In this document: positions 1-7,343 of the stretch, in pieces
Layout of the letters: each line of letters opens with the position of its first letter
Position numbering within the stretch: the stretch's first letter is position 1
Origin: Patescibacteria group bacterium
GTDB taxonomy: Bacteria; Patescibacteriota; Microgenomatia; Daviesbacterales; UBA10151
Direction: 5' to 3'
Length of the DNA: 11,207 nt
NCBI GenBank assembly: GCA_018816815.1
Contig: JAHIVD010000071.1
Location: 1 to 11,207, forward strand
Made by a program: the position numbers and the translations under genes
The notes under the pieces: generated by a model
What the model was told of the DNA's origin: nothing
Database searches by the model: none
The model's input: the letters and a program-made list of their open reading frames with translations, nothing else

Positions 1-1
1 C

Positions 2-148
2 GGTCAAGTCCATTCGTTTGAGGTTATAGGAGAAGAACCAGTTATTTTTATTTTTAGTTGTCCGGAGAGTCATTTAAATGACGACCAGGATCGACTTATG
101 ACAACAGAACATCAGAATGGTTTTCCTGAATATCGAAATTCATCTTAA
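2..148 (+). CDS. C-terminal fragment of a probable cupin-fold protein (5' end outside window)
   Basis: An open frame enters from the left edge and ends at TAA 146-148, giving 48 residues that begin GQVHSFEVIGEEP. The pattern of a glycine, then VHSFEV, a short acidic turn, then the hydrophobic strand VIFIFSCPE resembles the last beta strands of a small cupin (His followed by paired hydrophobic strands). The rest is a polar tail. Such cupins include sugar-nucleotide isomerases and unassigned small-molecule binding proteins, and the fragment cannot tell these apart. The gene runs in the same direction as the PLP enzyme at 237, but 88 bp and a good promoter candidate separate them, so they are probably separate units. 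Cupin assignment is inference from a short tail; the existence of a coding frame is more secure. Confidence 0.5.
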   Translation, partial: GQVHSFEVIGEEPVIFIFSCPESHLNDDQDRLMTTEHQNGFPEYRNSS

Positions 149-181
149 ATCAACCTTTATAACCTTCTTGTTTTCCAACTA

Positions 182-210
182 TTGCACAAAGAACTTCTTG
201 GTGTTATGCT
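182..210 (+). promoter_or_regulatory. Candidate sigma70-type promoter for the PLP enzyme gene
   Basis: TTGCAC (182-187) is followed after 17 bp by TATGCT (205-210), which is preceded by TG at 202-203, so it reads as an extended -10 element. Predicted transcription start is near 217, leaving a leader of about 20 nt before ATG 237. No clear Shine-Dalgarno sequence is seen in that leader. An alternative AT-rich element, TTTATA near 159, was considered less convincing. Confidence 0.45.
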
Positions 211-236
211 TGTAAAAATTTGTTACTAAAATATTT

Positions 237-1439
237 ATGAGTCAAATAAATAAATTTTATAAAAATCTTGAGAAGATAGTAAAAACTGGTAAGACGCCTC
301 ATATCATTACTTCAGGTCAGGGTGCATATTTGACTATTAAAGGTAAAAAAAGGCTGAATTTTTGTTCCAGTCATTATTTAGGATTGGCAGTAGATGACCG
401 ATTGAAAAAAGCAATTAAAAAAGCAGTTGATATTTATGGTGTTGGGACTGGTTACCGGACCTTGGCAGGGACTCATATTCTTCATGTGCAGTTGGAAGAA
501 GCTTTGGCCCGGTTTAAGAAAGCAGAAGGAGCAATTGTTTTAACAGGTGGCTACATGACTAACTGTGCAGCAATCCAAACAATTATTTCAAAAGAAGATA
601 TTGTTATTTCAGATGAACTCAATCATGCATCTATTATTGATGCAATCAGACTTTCTCAGGTTCAAAATAAATTTATTTACAAACACAAAGATACTGCTGA
701 ATTGGAAGAAAGATTAAAAAAGTCAGTGAAGATGCAGAAAACCCCTAAAAAAAATGGTGAGCAGCGATTAATTCTTATTGTGACAGATGGGGTGTTTTCC
801 ATGGATGGTGATTTGGCGCCATTGCCGGAGATTGTGAAACTGGCTAAAAAATACGGAGCTTTAACTATGGTTGATGATGCTCATGGGGAAGGGGTTTTAG
901 GCAAAAAGGGCAGAGGTATTGTTGATCATTTCGGCCTTCATGGACAGATTGATATTGAAGTAGGGACACTTTCCAAAGCATTTAGTGTGATGGGCGGGTT
1001 TATTACCGGGAAAAAATCATTGATTGATTTTTATAAACAAAAGGCCAGGCAGTTTTTGTTTTCCAACGCTTTGACAATCCCGGATACAGCTGCTGTTTTG
1101 GAAGGAGTTAAGATCCTTGAGGAATCAGATAAATTAGTTAAAATTCTATGGGAAAATACTCATTATCTAAGGAGAGAATTTAAGAAGCTTGGGTTTGATA
1201 CAGGACAGTCACAGTCACCGATTACTCCGGTGATGCTTCCGGATGAAGATTTAGCAAAACAATTTAGTGCTAAACTTTTTGAGCTGGGTGTTTTTGCAAC
1301 ACCGATTGTTTTCCCAATGGTGCCTAAAGGCAAAGCACGCGTCCGCGTTATTCCATCTGCAGCTCATAGCAGGAAAGATTTGGATTTTGGGACTCAGGCA
1401 TTTGCTAAAATTGGCAAAGAGCTGGGAATAATTTCTTAG
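237..1439 (+). CDS. PLP-dependent alpha-oxoamine synthase (glycine C-acetyltransferase / 8-amino-7-oxononanoate synthase family)
   Basis: This is a full-length (400 aa) fold-type I PLP enzyme of the family that condenses, or in reverse cleaves, an amino acid with an acyl-CoA: Kbl, BioF, ALA synthase and serine palmitoyltransferase. Visible signatures are the ring-stacking His in DELNHASIID (H130), TDGVFSMDG near 183-191, the cofactor Asp in DDAHGEGVLG (D214, H216), and the PLP lysine in TLSKAFSVMGG (K247). The C-terminal small domain ends with RVRVIPSAAHS. DELNHASIID resembles Kbl more than BioF, but substrate cannot be fixed from sequence. The 3' end overlaps the convergent diphosphomevalonate decarboxylase gene by 4 bp. 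If it is Kbl-like, the product from 2-amino-3-ketobutyrate would be glycine plus acetyl-CoA, the feedstock of the neighbouring pathway; that link is speculative. No biotin genes are nearby. Confidence 0.9.
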   Translation: MSQINKFYKNLEKIVKTGKTPHIITSGQGAYLTIKGKKRLNFCSSHYLGLAVDDRLKKAIKKAVDIYGVGTGYRTLAGTHILHVQLEEALARFKKAEGAIVLTGGYMTNCAAIQTIISKEDIVISDELNHASIIDAIRLSQVQNKFIYKHKDTAELEERLKKSVKMQKTPKKNGEQRLILIVTDGVFSMDGDLAPLPEIVKLAKKYGALTMVDDAHGEGVLGKKGRGIVDHFGLHGQIDIEVGTLSKAFSVMGGFITGKKSLIDFYKQKARQFLFSNALTIPDTAAVLEGVKILEESDKLVKILWENTHYLRREFKKLGFDTGQSQSPITPVMLPDEDLAKQFSAKLFELGVFATPIVFPMVPKGKARVRVIPSAAHSRKDLDFGTQAFAKIGKELGIIS

Positions 1440-2416
1440 AATAGATGGTTTTTGGTAAACCGAGCACCTTCTCCAGGAGTATTTATAATAATATTTTTAA
1501 CAAAATCCAACTTTGACAGTTTTGATTTTACTTTTTTAATGTTTTCTGCTTCACAAATCAGGTGAATATCCTGCCCAGTGTTGATAGTGAAATAGACACA
1601 AATGCCTTCCAGTCTCCAGTGACGGGTGAGTTTCATAATTTTAAGAGTCCCTGGGGTCCAATAAATAAGAGGGGGAGTTTGAGTTAACATAATGGTATGA
1701 AGTTCCAAAGCTTCCTGCTCAACCAGTTCCCCGAACTCTTTAAAGTTTTTTTCTGCAATATACTTTTTGACTTTTTCATTTTTCTCTCTCATATGAGCTA
1801 ATCTGATTTGCATAAAAGGGGAGGATCGGGCGGTTTGCTGGCCGACAGAGGTAGGAACTTCTTTTTTGCCTTCAGATACAATTGCTACTACATCAGCAAT
1901 AGCCCAGTGGTCAGGAGGGAAAACTTGGATGGCATACGATGATTTAGATGTATTTCCATCCAGCCATTCTACGAAGCCGGACGGAATAGATCTGCAAGCA
2001 GAACCAGAGCCTTGGCGGGCCAAAATAGACAAATCCTTTTCAGATAAGTTTAAGTCAGCAGCACAAGAGGCAGCTAAGCTAAGTGCGGCAAAACCGGAAG
2101 CAGAGGAGGAAAGACCGGTTCCTGATGGGAAATTATTATTGGACATCACTTTGGCTTTTAAGTTTATGTTTGCCATTTTCCTGACTCTGTCTAAGTGTTT
2201 AATTGCTCTTTTTTCTTCATTTTGTTTCAAAGCTTTGTTGTTGACTGTGATTTCATCTTTAGAATAGTTTTTTGAAAACTCTACAGTGGTAGTGGTTAAC
2301 AGATTGCTCAAGCACATGGAAATGTTAGCGTTTTCGGGTAACCTTAAGACCTCGTCTTTTTTACCCCAGTATTTGGTAAAAGCTATATTTGATGGTGCAA
2401 TAGCAGTGGCTTTCAT
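1436..2416 (-). CDS. mvaD: Diphosphomevalonate decarboxylase (GHMP superfamily), with Asn at the usual catalytic Asp position
   Basis: The enzyme would perform the ATP-dependent decarboxylation of mevalonate 5-diphosphate to IPP. At 326 aa it has the normal family length. Family signatures are NIAFTKYWGK (residues 10-19), the ATP-binding loop FPSGTGLSSSASG (96-108), and GSGSACRSIPSGFVEW (136-151), whose R142 matches the conserved catalytic arginine. The C-terminal motif, normally DAGPN in the family, reads NTGQD, so the conserved Asp is N279 (codon AAC, + strand 1580-1582). The start is ATG overlapping the isomerase stop as ATGA. It is the last gene of the operon and overlaps the convergent PLP enzyme by 4 bp. 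Alternatives are a phosphomevalonate decarboxylase or a mevalonate-3-kinase-like member, since those relatives also vary at this site; the KYWGK and SACRS motifs favour decarboxylase. Confidence 0.9.
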   Translation of the reverse strand: MKATAIAPSNIAFTKYWGKKDEVLRLPENANISMCLSNLLTTTTVEFSKNYSKDEITVNNKALKQNEEKRAIKHLDRVRKMANINLKAKVMSNNNFPSGTGLSSSASGFAALSLAASCAADLNLSEKDLSILARQGSGSACRSIPSGFVEWLDGNTSKSSYAIQVFPPDHWAIADVVAIVSEGKKEVPTSVGQQTARSSPFMQIRLAHMREKNEKVKKYIAEKNFKEFGELVEQEALELHTIMLTQTPPLIYWTPGTLKIMKLTRHWRLEGICVYFTINTGQDIHLICEAENIKKVKSKLSKLDFVKNIIINTPGEGARFTKNHLF

Positions 2417-2904
2417 AGTAATCCAAGTTGTTTGAAATCAGTAATGGCAAACGGGGTAAGCTGTGACTGCATTTGTTTAAGTTGAACCGGAGCGACAAAT
2501 TCAATTTCATCCAGTTCTTTTTTGTTAGGATAAAACGGCCCATTATATTTTGCGGAGAAAAGACAAACCATTTCTGTTTCCTGCTCCAGCTTTGTTAAAA
2601 ACTTAGCTTCTTTTTTGAGGTGAGAAGTTATGCCTAATTCTTCAAGCAGTTCTCTTTTTGCAGCTTGTAAGTATGTTTCTCCCTTGCCTACATGGCCTGA
2701 AGCAGAGACGGTGTAAAGTCCTGGATACAGGTCTTTCTTTTTGCCTCTTTTTTGGAGTAAAACTTTACCTTTGTCATTAAAAATAACCACGCCAATTAGT
2801 CTGTGAATAAGTTCTTTGTTGTGGTGGCAGTCAAAGCGGGTGTGATAGCCGACTATCCTGTCTCTTTGATTCACTACTGCGAATAATTCGTCTTTTTTAC
2901 CCAT
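2413..2904 (-). CDS. idi: Isopentenyl-diphosphate isomerase type 1-like Nudix protein
   Basis: By context this protein interconverts IPP and DMAPP. It is a single Nudix domain with a complete box, G-x5-E-x7-RELLEELGI, starting at GHVGKGE (numbering from the TTG at 2925: residues 77-99). A type 1 isomerase normally has a catalytic Cys just before this box (NSVCGHP in E. coli); here the segment is VSASGHV, so the position is Ser76. A Glu-rich strand resembling the second catalytic site of Idi (ETEMVCLF) is present. Two starts are possible: TTG at 2925, overlapping the upstream kinase by 11 bp, or ATG at 2904. I prefer the ATG because the protein then begins MGKKDELFAVV, typical for the family. 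Neither start has a clear ribosome binding site. An alternative is a YfcD-like Nudix hydrolase, but its place inside a mevalonate operon argues for isomerase. Confidence 0.82.
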   Translation of the reverse strand: MGKKDELFAVVNQRDRIVGYHTRFDCHHNKELIHRLIGVVIFNDKGKVLLQKRGKKKDLYPGLYTVSASGHVGKGETYLQAAKRELLEELGITSHLKKEAKFLTKLEQETEMVCLFSAKYNGPFYPNKKELDEIEFVAPVQLKQMQSQLTPFAITDFKQLGLL

Positions 2905-2914
2905 ATGTTTTTTG

Positions 2915-3898
2915 TCATTTTTCAATTCTCGCCCCGGGCGCGTTGACTGTTATATTTACTGTTGTGCCGCCGGCTTTTATAATAGCTTTTTTGACAGCGT
3001 TGGTCTTGTTCGGAGATGCAAGAGCAATCATGCAGTCTCCAATACCCGCTCCGGATAATTTTGCTCCGTATGCTCCAGCCTTGCGGGCAGAGTATATCAT
3101 ACCGGCTAATTTTTTACCTTCCACTCCCAGAGCGGACAGATATCCTTCATTAAAATTCATGAGCTCGCCAAGAGTAGACCAATCTTTACTCAAAACAGCA
3201 GTTTTGGCTTGCTCCATCAGCTTGCCAATACTATCATAAATATTTTCTATAACTTCCGGATGCTTCTTTGCTTTTTCCAAAACCTGATTCACCAAAGCAA
3301 CTGTATCTGTTTTAATCCCGCTATAACCTATTATCAGAGGAATGGAATCAATTTTTAATGGTGTTACGGTTTTCCCTCCGGTAATAAAATACAAAGTCCC
3401 GCCGTAAACCGCAGCTGCCACATCAAAACCCGAACCTTTACCTTGGATATCTAAAACTGTTTTGTAAGATAGGTTAAAGATGGCTTTGCTGTTTAAGTCT
3501 GTGTTTGTTATCTTTGATAAAGCTTTAATAGCACAAACAGTAGAGGCAGAGGAGGAGCCAAAGCCAAACTGAGAGGAAAATTCAGATTGGGTAGTAACTT
3601 TGATGCCTTTTAACTTCTTAAGGTCTATCTTGGAGTGTGTAAAGTTTTTAACAGCAATCTCTACAAATTTAGCACCTCTTGGAATATCACCAGTTCCAAG
3701 TTTAGACATAGGCTTTTTATAATCTGTAATTCCTACATCAGGAGCCTCAAGACGGAAGATCGGTTTATCCAGAAGCTCCACAGTTGCTTTCATCCGCTGA
3801 TTAACAGCAGTAACAATACAAGGCCTGCCGTACAAAACAGCGTGTTCCCCTAAAAGCATTAATTTTCCCGGAGCTGAAGCAGTAACTTTAGTTTTCAT
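2915..3898 (-). CDS. GHMP kinase, probable phosphomevalonate kinase
   Basis: Predicted to phosphorylate mevalonate 5-phosphate to the diphosphate, the step before decarboxylation. It is 327 aa with the three GHMP motifs: SAPGKLMLLGEHAVLYG (residues 8-24), the phosphate-binding loop SQFGFGSSSAST (109-120), and AKLSGAGIGDCM (279-290). Two GHMP kinases sit side by side here. This one carries GKGSGFDVAAAVYGG (153-167), close to the GSGFDVAAAAYG motif of fungal and plant ERG8-type phosphomevalonate kinases, whereas its neighbour has a mevalonate kinase motif. The N-terminal GEHAVLYG box also resembles mevalonate kinase, so databases may label it mevalonate kinase. Its ATG overlaps the upstream kinase gene by 11 bp, with AGGA about 7 nt before the start. 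The assignment of the second phosphorylation to this copy is inference from motif and pathway need. Confidence 0.78.
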   Translation of the reverse strand: MKTKVTASAPGKLMLLGEHAVLYGRPCIVTAVNQRMKATVELLDKPIFRLEAPDVGITDYKKPMSKLGTGDIPRGAKFVEIAVKNFTHSKIDLKKLKGIKVTTQSEFSSQFGFGSSSASTVCAIKALSKITNTDLNSKAIFNLSYKTVLDIQGKGSGFDVAAAVYGGTLYFITGGKTVTPLKIDSIPLIIGYSGIKTDTVALVNQVLEKAKKHPEVIENIYDSIGKLMEQAKTAVLSKDWSTLGELMNFNEGYLSALGVEGKKLAGMIYSARKAGAYGAKLSGAGIGDCMIALASPNKTNAVKKAIIKAGGTTVNITVNAPGARIEK

Positions 3899-4799
3899 TC
3901 CTTAGTCCTTTTATTCCTAAGGTTACCCTAAAAAAGGGAAACTTTAAAGATTTGGCTATTTTTTCAAGTGTTTTTCTGTCTTTATGATAGGTAAGTAAAA
4001 CTCCTATAGCTTTGGTTTTGCCTCCTCCGCCGCAGATTTTGGCAGCACCGCCGGCATTTTCTATTTTTCTGATAATGGATTTAACTGAAGGAGATACTAC
4101 ACCAATAACTTCCAAGTTCTTTTCGCCGGCCTTAATGATTTGAATTAACTGATTTTCGTTTCCTTCCCGTATGGCTGGCAGGAGCTCTTTAACCAGTTCT
4201 TCCTGCATATTAAATATCTTTTTAAACTTTACGCATTGTTTAGCCACCATTTCTACCATTTCTTTAGTAGTTTCTTTGGGCTTGCCAGTGTTAATGAGAA
4301 CAAAGTTTTTAGCAATCTTTTTAGGTATAGTAAACGTTAGTGGTTGAATTGTTGTCAAATCAGGGCTTTCTTTTCTAAACCAAACCAGTCCGCCAAAAAT
4401 TACTGTGGAATTATCTCCGCCTGAAGGATTGCCATGGAATACTTTTTCCGCTTCGTAAGTGAGTTTATTAACAAGACCTGGGTCCCATTTTATTTTTAGA
4501 AAAGAAAGCAGCACTGCGATATAGGCAGCAGACACAGCAGCAGAAGAGCCAAGACCACAGCCAACCGGAATCTGCGAATCAATCTTTAGTTTATAAGATG
4601 GAATCTTCTTTAGATTGAATTTTTCTTTGATGATTGGTTCAATTGCTTTTTTTAAAACACTGTTTCCTGTGAAATTCTTTGCAGAAGAAATACTAACAGT
4701 TGCTTTTAAATCTATTGCAGCAAGCAGGGCAGGTTTGCCATAGACTACAGTGTGTTCCCCAAGTAGATGGATTTTGCCGGGAACTGAAATTTTGATCAT
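3888..4799 (-). CDS. mvk: Mevalonate kinase (GHMP family)
   Basis: Catalyses ATP-dependent phosphorylation of mevalonate to mevalonate 5-phosphate. The 303-aa length fits bacterial and archaeal mevalonate kinases. Motif 1 is VPGKIHLLGEHTVVYGKPA (residues 6-24) with the conserved Lys at K9. Motif 2 is IPVGCGLGSSAAVSAA (77-92). The catalytic Asp lies in HGNPSGGDNST (D129), the hallmark that separates mevalonate kinase from its neighbour. Motif 3 is KICGGGGKTKAIG near the C terminus. The start codon overlaps the DUF35 stop as ATGA, so translation is probably coupled; no ribosome binding site is evident. Nothing in the core looks degenerate. Confidence 0.88.
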   Translation of the reverse strand: MIKISVPGKIHLLGEHTVVYGKPALLAAIDLKATVSISSAKNFTGNSVLKKAIEPIIKEKFNLKKIPSYKLKIDSQIPVGCGLGSSAAVSAAYIAVLLSFLKIKWDPGLVNKLTYEAEKVFHGNPSGGDNSTVIFGGLVWFRKESPDLTTIQPLTFTIPKKIAKNFVLINTGKPKETTKEMVEMVAKQCVKFKKIFNMQEELVKELLPAIREGNENQLIQIIKAGEKNLEVIGVVSPSVKSIIRKIENAGGAAKICGGGGKTKAIGVLLTYHKDRKTLEKIAKSLKFPFFRVTLGIKGLRNEN

Positions 4800-5095
4800 A
4801 CTGGTTTGGCTTTGATGCCGTATTCTATCACCCTGTCAAGCTTAACCTTGCCTAATCTTCTGACAACAGTAATGATTTTTTGGTTTGGTTTTAAATGTTT
4901 TTCTTCGTATTCAACCAGCTGTAGAGGTATTCTTTTGCCATCAGTAAATTCTGCAATTACTACTGGATAAGGAGCTTCATGTTCAAAGCCTGCAGGGGCA
5001 ACAAACACTTTTGTCCACACAATGATTTTACCTTTTTTACCCAGGTAATTTTTGATACTTTTATGATGTCTCCAAACTGTTACAGGGCTACTCAT
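4796..5095 (-). CDS. DUF35 OB-fold protein, thiolase/HMG-CoA synthase partner, lacking the zinc ribbon
   Basis: In archaea a DUF35 protein bridges acetoacetyl-CoA thiolase and HMG-CoA synthase and holds a shared CoA site, so the intermediate is channelled. This 99-aa protein has the OB-fold signature KGKIIVWTKVFVAPAGFEHE followed by APYPVVIAEF and the strand KIITVVRRL. Its position directly after the thiolase and HMG-CoA synthase genes supports the same scaffold role. Typical family members are longer and start with a rubredoxin-like zinc ribbon of four cysteines; here the N terminus is only about 20 residues and the whole protein contains no cysteine. The ribbon has therefore been lost rather than mutated. 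It starts 23 bp after the thiolase stop, the only real gap in the operon, and has no obvious ribosome binding site. Confidence 0.85.
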   Translation of the reverse strand: MSSPVTVWRHHKSIKNYLGKKGKIIVWTKVFVAPAGFEHEAPYPVVIAEFTDGKRIPLQLVEYEEKHLKPNQKIITVVRRLGKVKLDRVIEYGIKAKPV

Positions 5096-5118
5096 ATTAA
5101 ATAATTTTAAACTAAAAA

Positions 5119-6273
5119 TTATGTCTGCAAGACGTGAACTACTACAGTTGCTCCAGTGCCTCCAACGTTCTGGGTTAAGCCACAGTTGGCGTCTTTAACC
5201 TGTCTTGCGCCAGCAGTTTTCCTAAGCTGCTCGGTAATTTCAACGATTTGTTTAACTCCTGTTGCTCCAACAGGATGACCGCAAGCTTTTAAGCCTCCTG
5301 ATGTATTAACAGGGCATTTGCTCCCGAGTCTTGATGATCCTTTTTCAATGAATTTTCCACCCATGCCTTTGGGGCAAAAACCCAAATCTTCCATGGCCAT
5401 AATTTCAGCAATGGTAAAACAATCGTGTACTTCACAAACTTTAATATCTTTAGTTTCAACTCCTGCCTGTTCCAAAGCTTTTTTAGAAGCCATCTGAGTT
5501 GCTTTAAGTTCTGTTAAGCTGTCTCTTTCTGCCAGATCAATCGTGTCTGAGGCTACGGCACTGCCTGTGATGAAAATTCCTTTGGAAGAGTTATTTATTG
5601 ATCCTGATTGAGTTGGGGCAGAGAGCACGACTGCACCAGCTCCGTCAGTAATCGGTGAAGAATCAAATAAAGTGATAGGCGAAGATATTAGAGCGCTGTT
5701 TAAAACTTTTTCAGTAGTTACTTCGCAGGAATACTGGGCTTTTTTATTTAAGGAAGCGTGGTAATGGTTTTTAACAGAAACTTCAGCTAATTGTTTACGG
5801 GTCGTACCATATTTTTGCATATGCGCCTGAGTCATTAGGGCATACAGAGCTGGAAAAGTAAGGCCAGCTTTCCGTTCTTTCGAAGAACTGGCTCCCATTA
5901 AAGCCCAGGTAATTTGATTAGAAGAAGCATCAGTCATTTTTTCCGCTCCCACCACCAAGACATTTTTATAGGTGTTGGCTAAAATGCCTTGGATAGCTAG
6001 ATGCACTGCTAGGCCACCGGAAGCGCAAGCCCCTTCGACTCGAAAAGAAGCAGCGCTTAGCCCTAAAGAAGAAGCAACTACTGGTCCAAGATGATCTTGC
6101 CCGGCTATTTTGCCGATTAACATATTGCCAACAAAGACTGCATCAATTTCTCTTTTGTCAATCCTCGAATCTTTGATGGCATTAATTGATGCTTCCAGAG
6201 CCAAATCTAAAAGTGATTTATTCCAAAGTTCTCCAAATTTTGTTAAGCCAATACCAGCTACTTTGATTTTCAT
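5119..6273 (-). CDS. Archaeal/SCP2-type acetyl-CoA C-acetyltransferase (thiolase)
   Basis: Condenses two acetyl-CoA to acetoacetyl-CoA, the first pathway step. At 384 aa it is complete. The nucleophile is C83 in VEGACASGG. The second active-site region is EVHDCFTIAE (H283), and the C-terminal acid/base motif is CGHPVGATG (C331, H333). EVHDCF together with the GIGLTKFGE N terminus is characteristic of the SCP2-like thiolases found next to DUF35 genes in archaea, not the PhaA/AtoB type usual in bacteria. The ATG shares one base with the HMG-CoA synthase stop (TAATG). The condensation is thermodynamically unfavourable, so a complex with the adjacent HMG-CoA synthase and DUF35 protein would make biochemical sense. 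Other SCP2-like thiolases degrade sterol side chains; the operon argues against that here. Confidence 0.9.
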   Translation of the reverse strand: MKIKVAGIGLTKFGELWNKSLLDLALEASINAIKDSRIDKREIDAVFVGNMLIGKIAGQDHLGPVVASSLGLSAASFRVEGACASGGLAVHLAIQGILANTYKNVLVVGAEKMTDASSNQITWALMGASSSKERKAGLTFPALYALMTQAHMQKYGTTRKQLAEVSVKNHYHASLNKKAQYSCEVTTEKVLNSALISSPITLFDSSPITDGAGAVVLSAPTQSGSINNSSKGIFITGSAVASDTIDLAERDSLTELKATQMASKKALEQAGVETKDIKVCEVHDCFTIAEIMAMEDLGFCPKGMGGKFIEKGSSRLGSKCPVNTSGGLKACGHPVGATGVKQIVEITEQLRKTAGARQVKDANCGLTQNVGGTGATVVVHVLQT

Positions 6274-7343
6274 TATATTCTGTATTTATTAATAATATTT
6301 CTGGCTACCAGTGAATAATCTATCATTTGTTTATCTTGAATTTGGCTTTGGACACTGTTTTTATTGCGGAGCAAAGAGCTTGCTCCATTTCTTCTTTGAA
6401 ATTTTTTAAGAATAGGGGTGGTTTCAAAGACAAAGGCATCTGACCCGGCACCTGATCCGTAAGAACACATGAAGATTTTTTGTCCTGGTTTGGCAATATC
6501 CAAGACAGCTGCCAGTCCTATCATGGATGAGGCAGAGTAAGGATTACCTATTTGAGACACTATAAAACCTGGTTTAATTTGCGCATCGCTAAACCCTAAT
6601 TTTTTAGCGGCTTTCTTAGGGAATTTACCATTAGGCATATGAAAAACAGCCCAGTCAAAATCAGCTGGTTTAAGTTTGATTTTTTCAAGCAGCAAAATAG
6701 ATGCTTTATGAACATGGGTAAAATAAGCTGGTTCTCCTGTGAATCTTCCGCCATGGGAGGGGAATTTTTCAGTGTCTCTCCTCCAAAAATCAGGCGTATC
6801 TGAACAGTAAGAGGTGAAATCTAAAATATTGGCAATTGTATTTTTATTACCTAAAATAAAGCTGGCTGCGCCGGAGCCGGCCGTATATTCTAAAACATCT
6901 GAAGGTTTAGATTGAGCTACATCAGAGCCTATAGCTAGAACGTATTTTGTCTTTCCTGTGCTGATAAATCCTGATAAAAGCTGAATACCGGAAGTACCGG
7001 CTTTACAGGCAAATTCCAAATCAATTGCCAAAAGCTCTTCCGGCAGACCTAAGATGCCGGCGACCGTAGTGGAGGTGGGTTTGACAGCGTAAGGGTGGGA
7101 TTCCGAACCAACAGCAATGGCGCCAATGCTATCTGGTTTGATTTGTCCGTTTTGCAAAGCTTTGAAAGAGGCCTCAACTGCTAAAGTTACCGCATCTTCA
7201 TCAACAGCTGCAACTGCTTTTTCGAAAACCCCAAGAGACATTTCTATTCCGTTTGCCTCTTTACCCCAAGCACGAGCGATTTGAGAAGGTTTAATTCTGT
7301 ATTTAGGTATATATACTCCGTAAGAAACAATTCCTGTCATCAT
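6273..7343 (-). CDS. Hydroxymethylglutaryl-CoA synthase, archaeal type
   Basis: Condenses acetoacetyl-CoA with acetyl-CoA to give HMG-CoA. The 356-aa length and the sequence match the short archaeal class rather than the longer eukaryotic/Gram-positive class. Expected catalytic residues are present: Glu in GSESHPYAVKPT (E81), the acyl-enzyme Cys in EFACKAGTSG (C113), His in AVFHMPNGKFPKKAA (H235) and Asn in GNPYSASSMIG (N267). The C terminus (MIDYSLVARN) resembles the usual archaeal tail. Two ATGs stand in tandem. I chose the first, at 7343, because AGGAAGGA (7351-7358) lies 7 nt upstream and the codon forms an ATGA overlap with the HMG-CoA reductase stop. This is the clearest ribosome binding site in the operon. 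Confidence 0.93.
   Translation of the reverse strand: MMTGIVSYGVYIPKYRIKPSQIARAWGKEANGIEMSLGVFEKAVAAVDEDAVTLAVEASFKALQNGQIKPDSIGAIAVGSESHPYAVKPTSTTVAGILGLPEELLAIDLEFACKAGTSGIQLLSGFISTGKTKYVLAIGSDVAQSKPSDVLEYTAGSGAASFILGNKNTIANILDFTSYCSDTPDFWRRDTEKFPSHGGRFTGEPAYFTHVHKASILLLEKIKLKPADFDWAVFHMPNGKFPKKAAKKLGFSDAQIKPGFIVSQIGNPYSASSMIGLAAVLDIAKPGQKIFMCSYGSGAGSDAFVFETTPILKKFQRRNGASSLLRNKNSVQSQIQDKQMIDYSLVARNIINKYRI

Noticed and set aside
1866..2267. Long + strand open frame inside the decarboxylase gene
   Set aside because: It is antisense to a clear GHMP enzyme, has no recognisable motif and no start context. The same applies to the other antisense frames at 2943-3239, 3635-3853, 6110-6292, 7281-7565, 7764-7985 and the - strand frames within 9634-10637.
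2905..2925. TTG start at 2925 for the isomerase gene
   Set aside because: It would add seven Lys-rich residues and overlap the kinase by 11 bp. The ATG at 2904 gives the typical N terminus. It cannot be fully excluded, since 11-bp overlaps occur elsewhere in the operon.
5096..5118. AATTTT/AAAATT inverted repeat in the gap between thiolase and DUF35 genes
   Set aside because: The stem is six A-T pairs only, too weak for a terminator. The operon logic requires transcription through it, so I treat it as AT-rich spacer.
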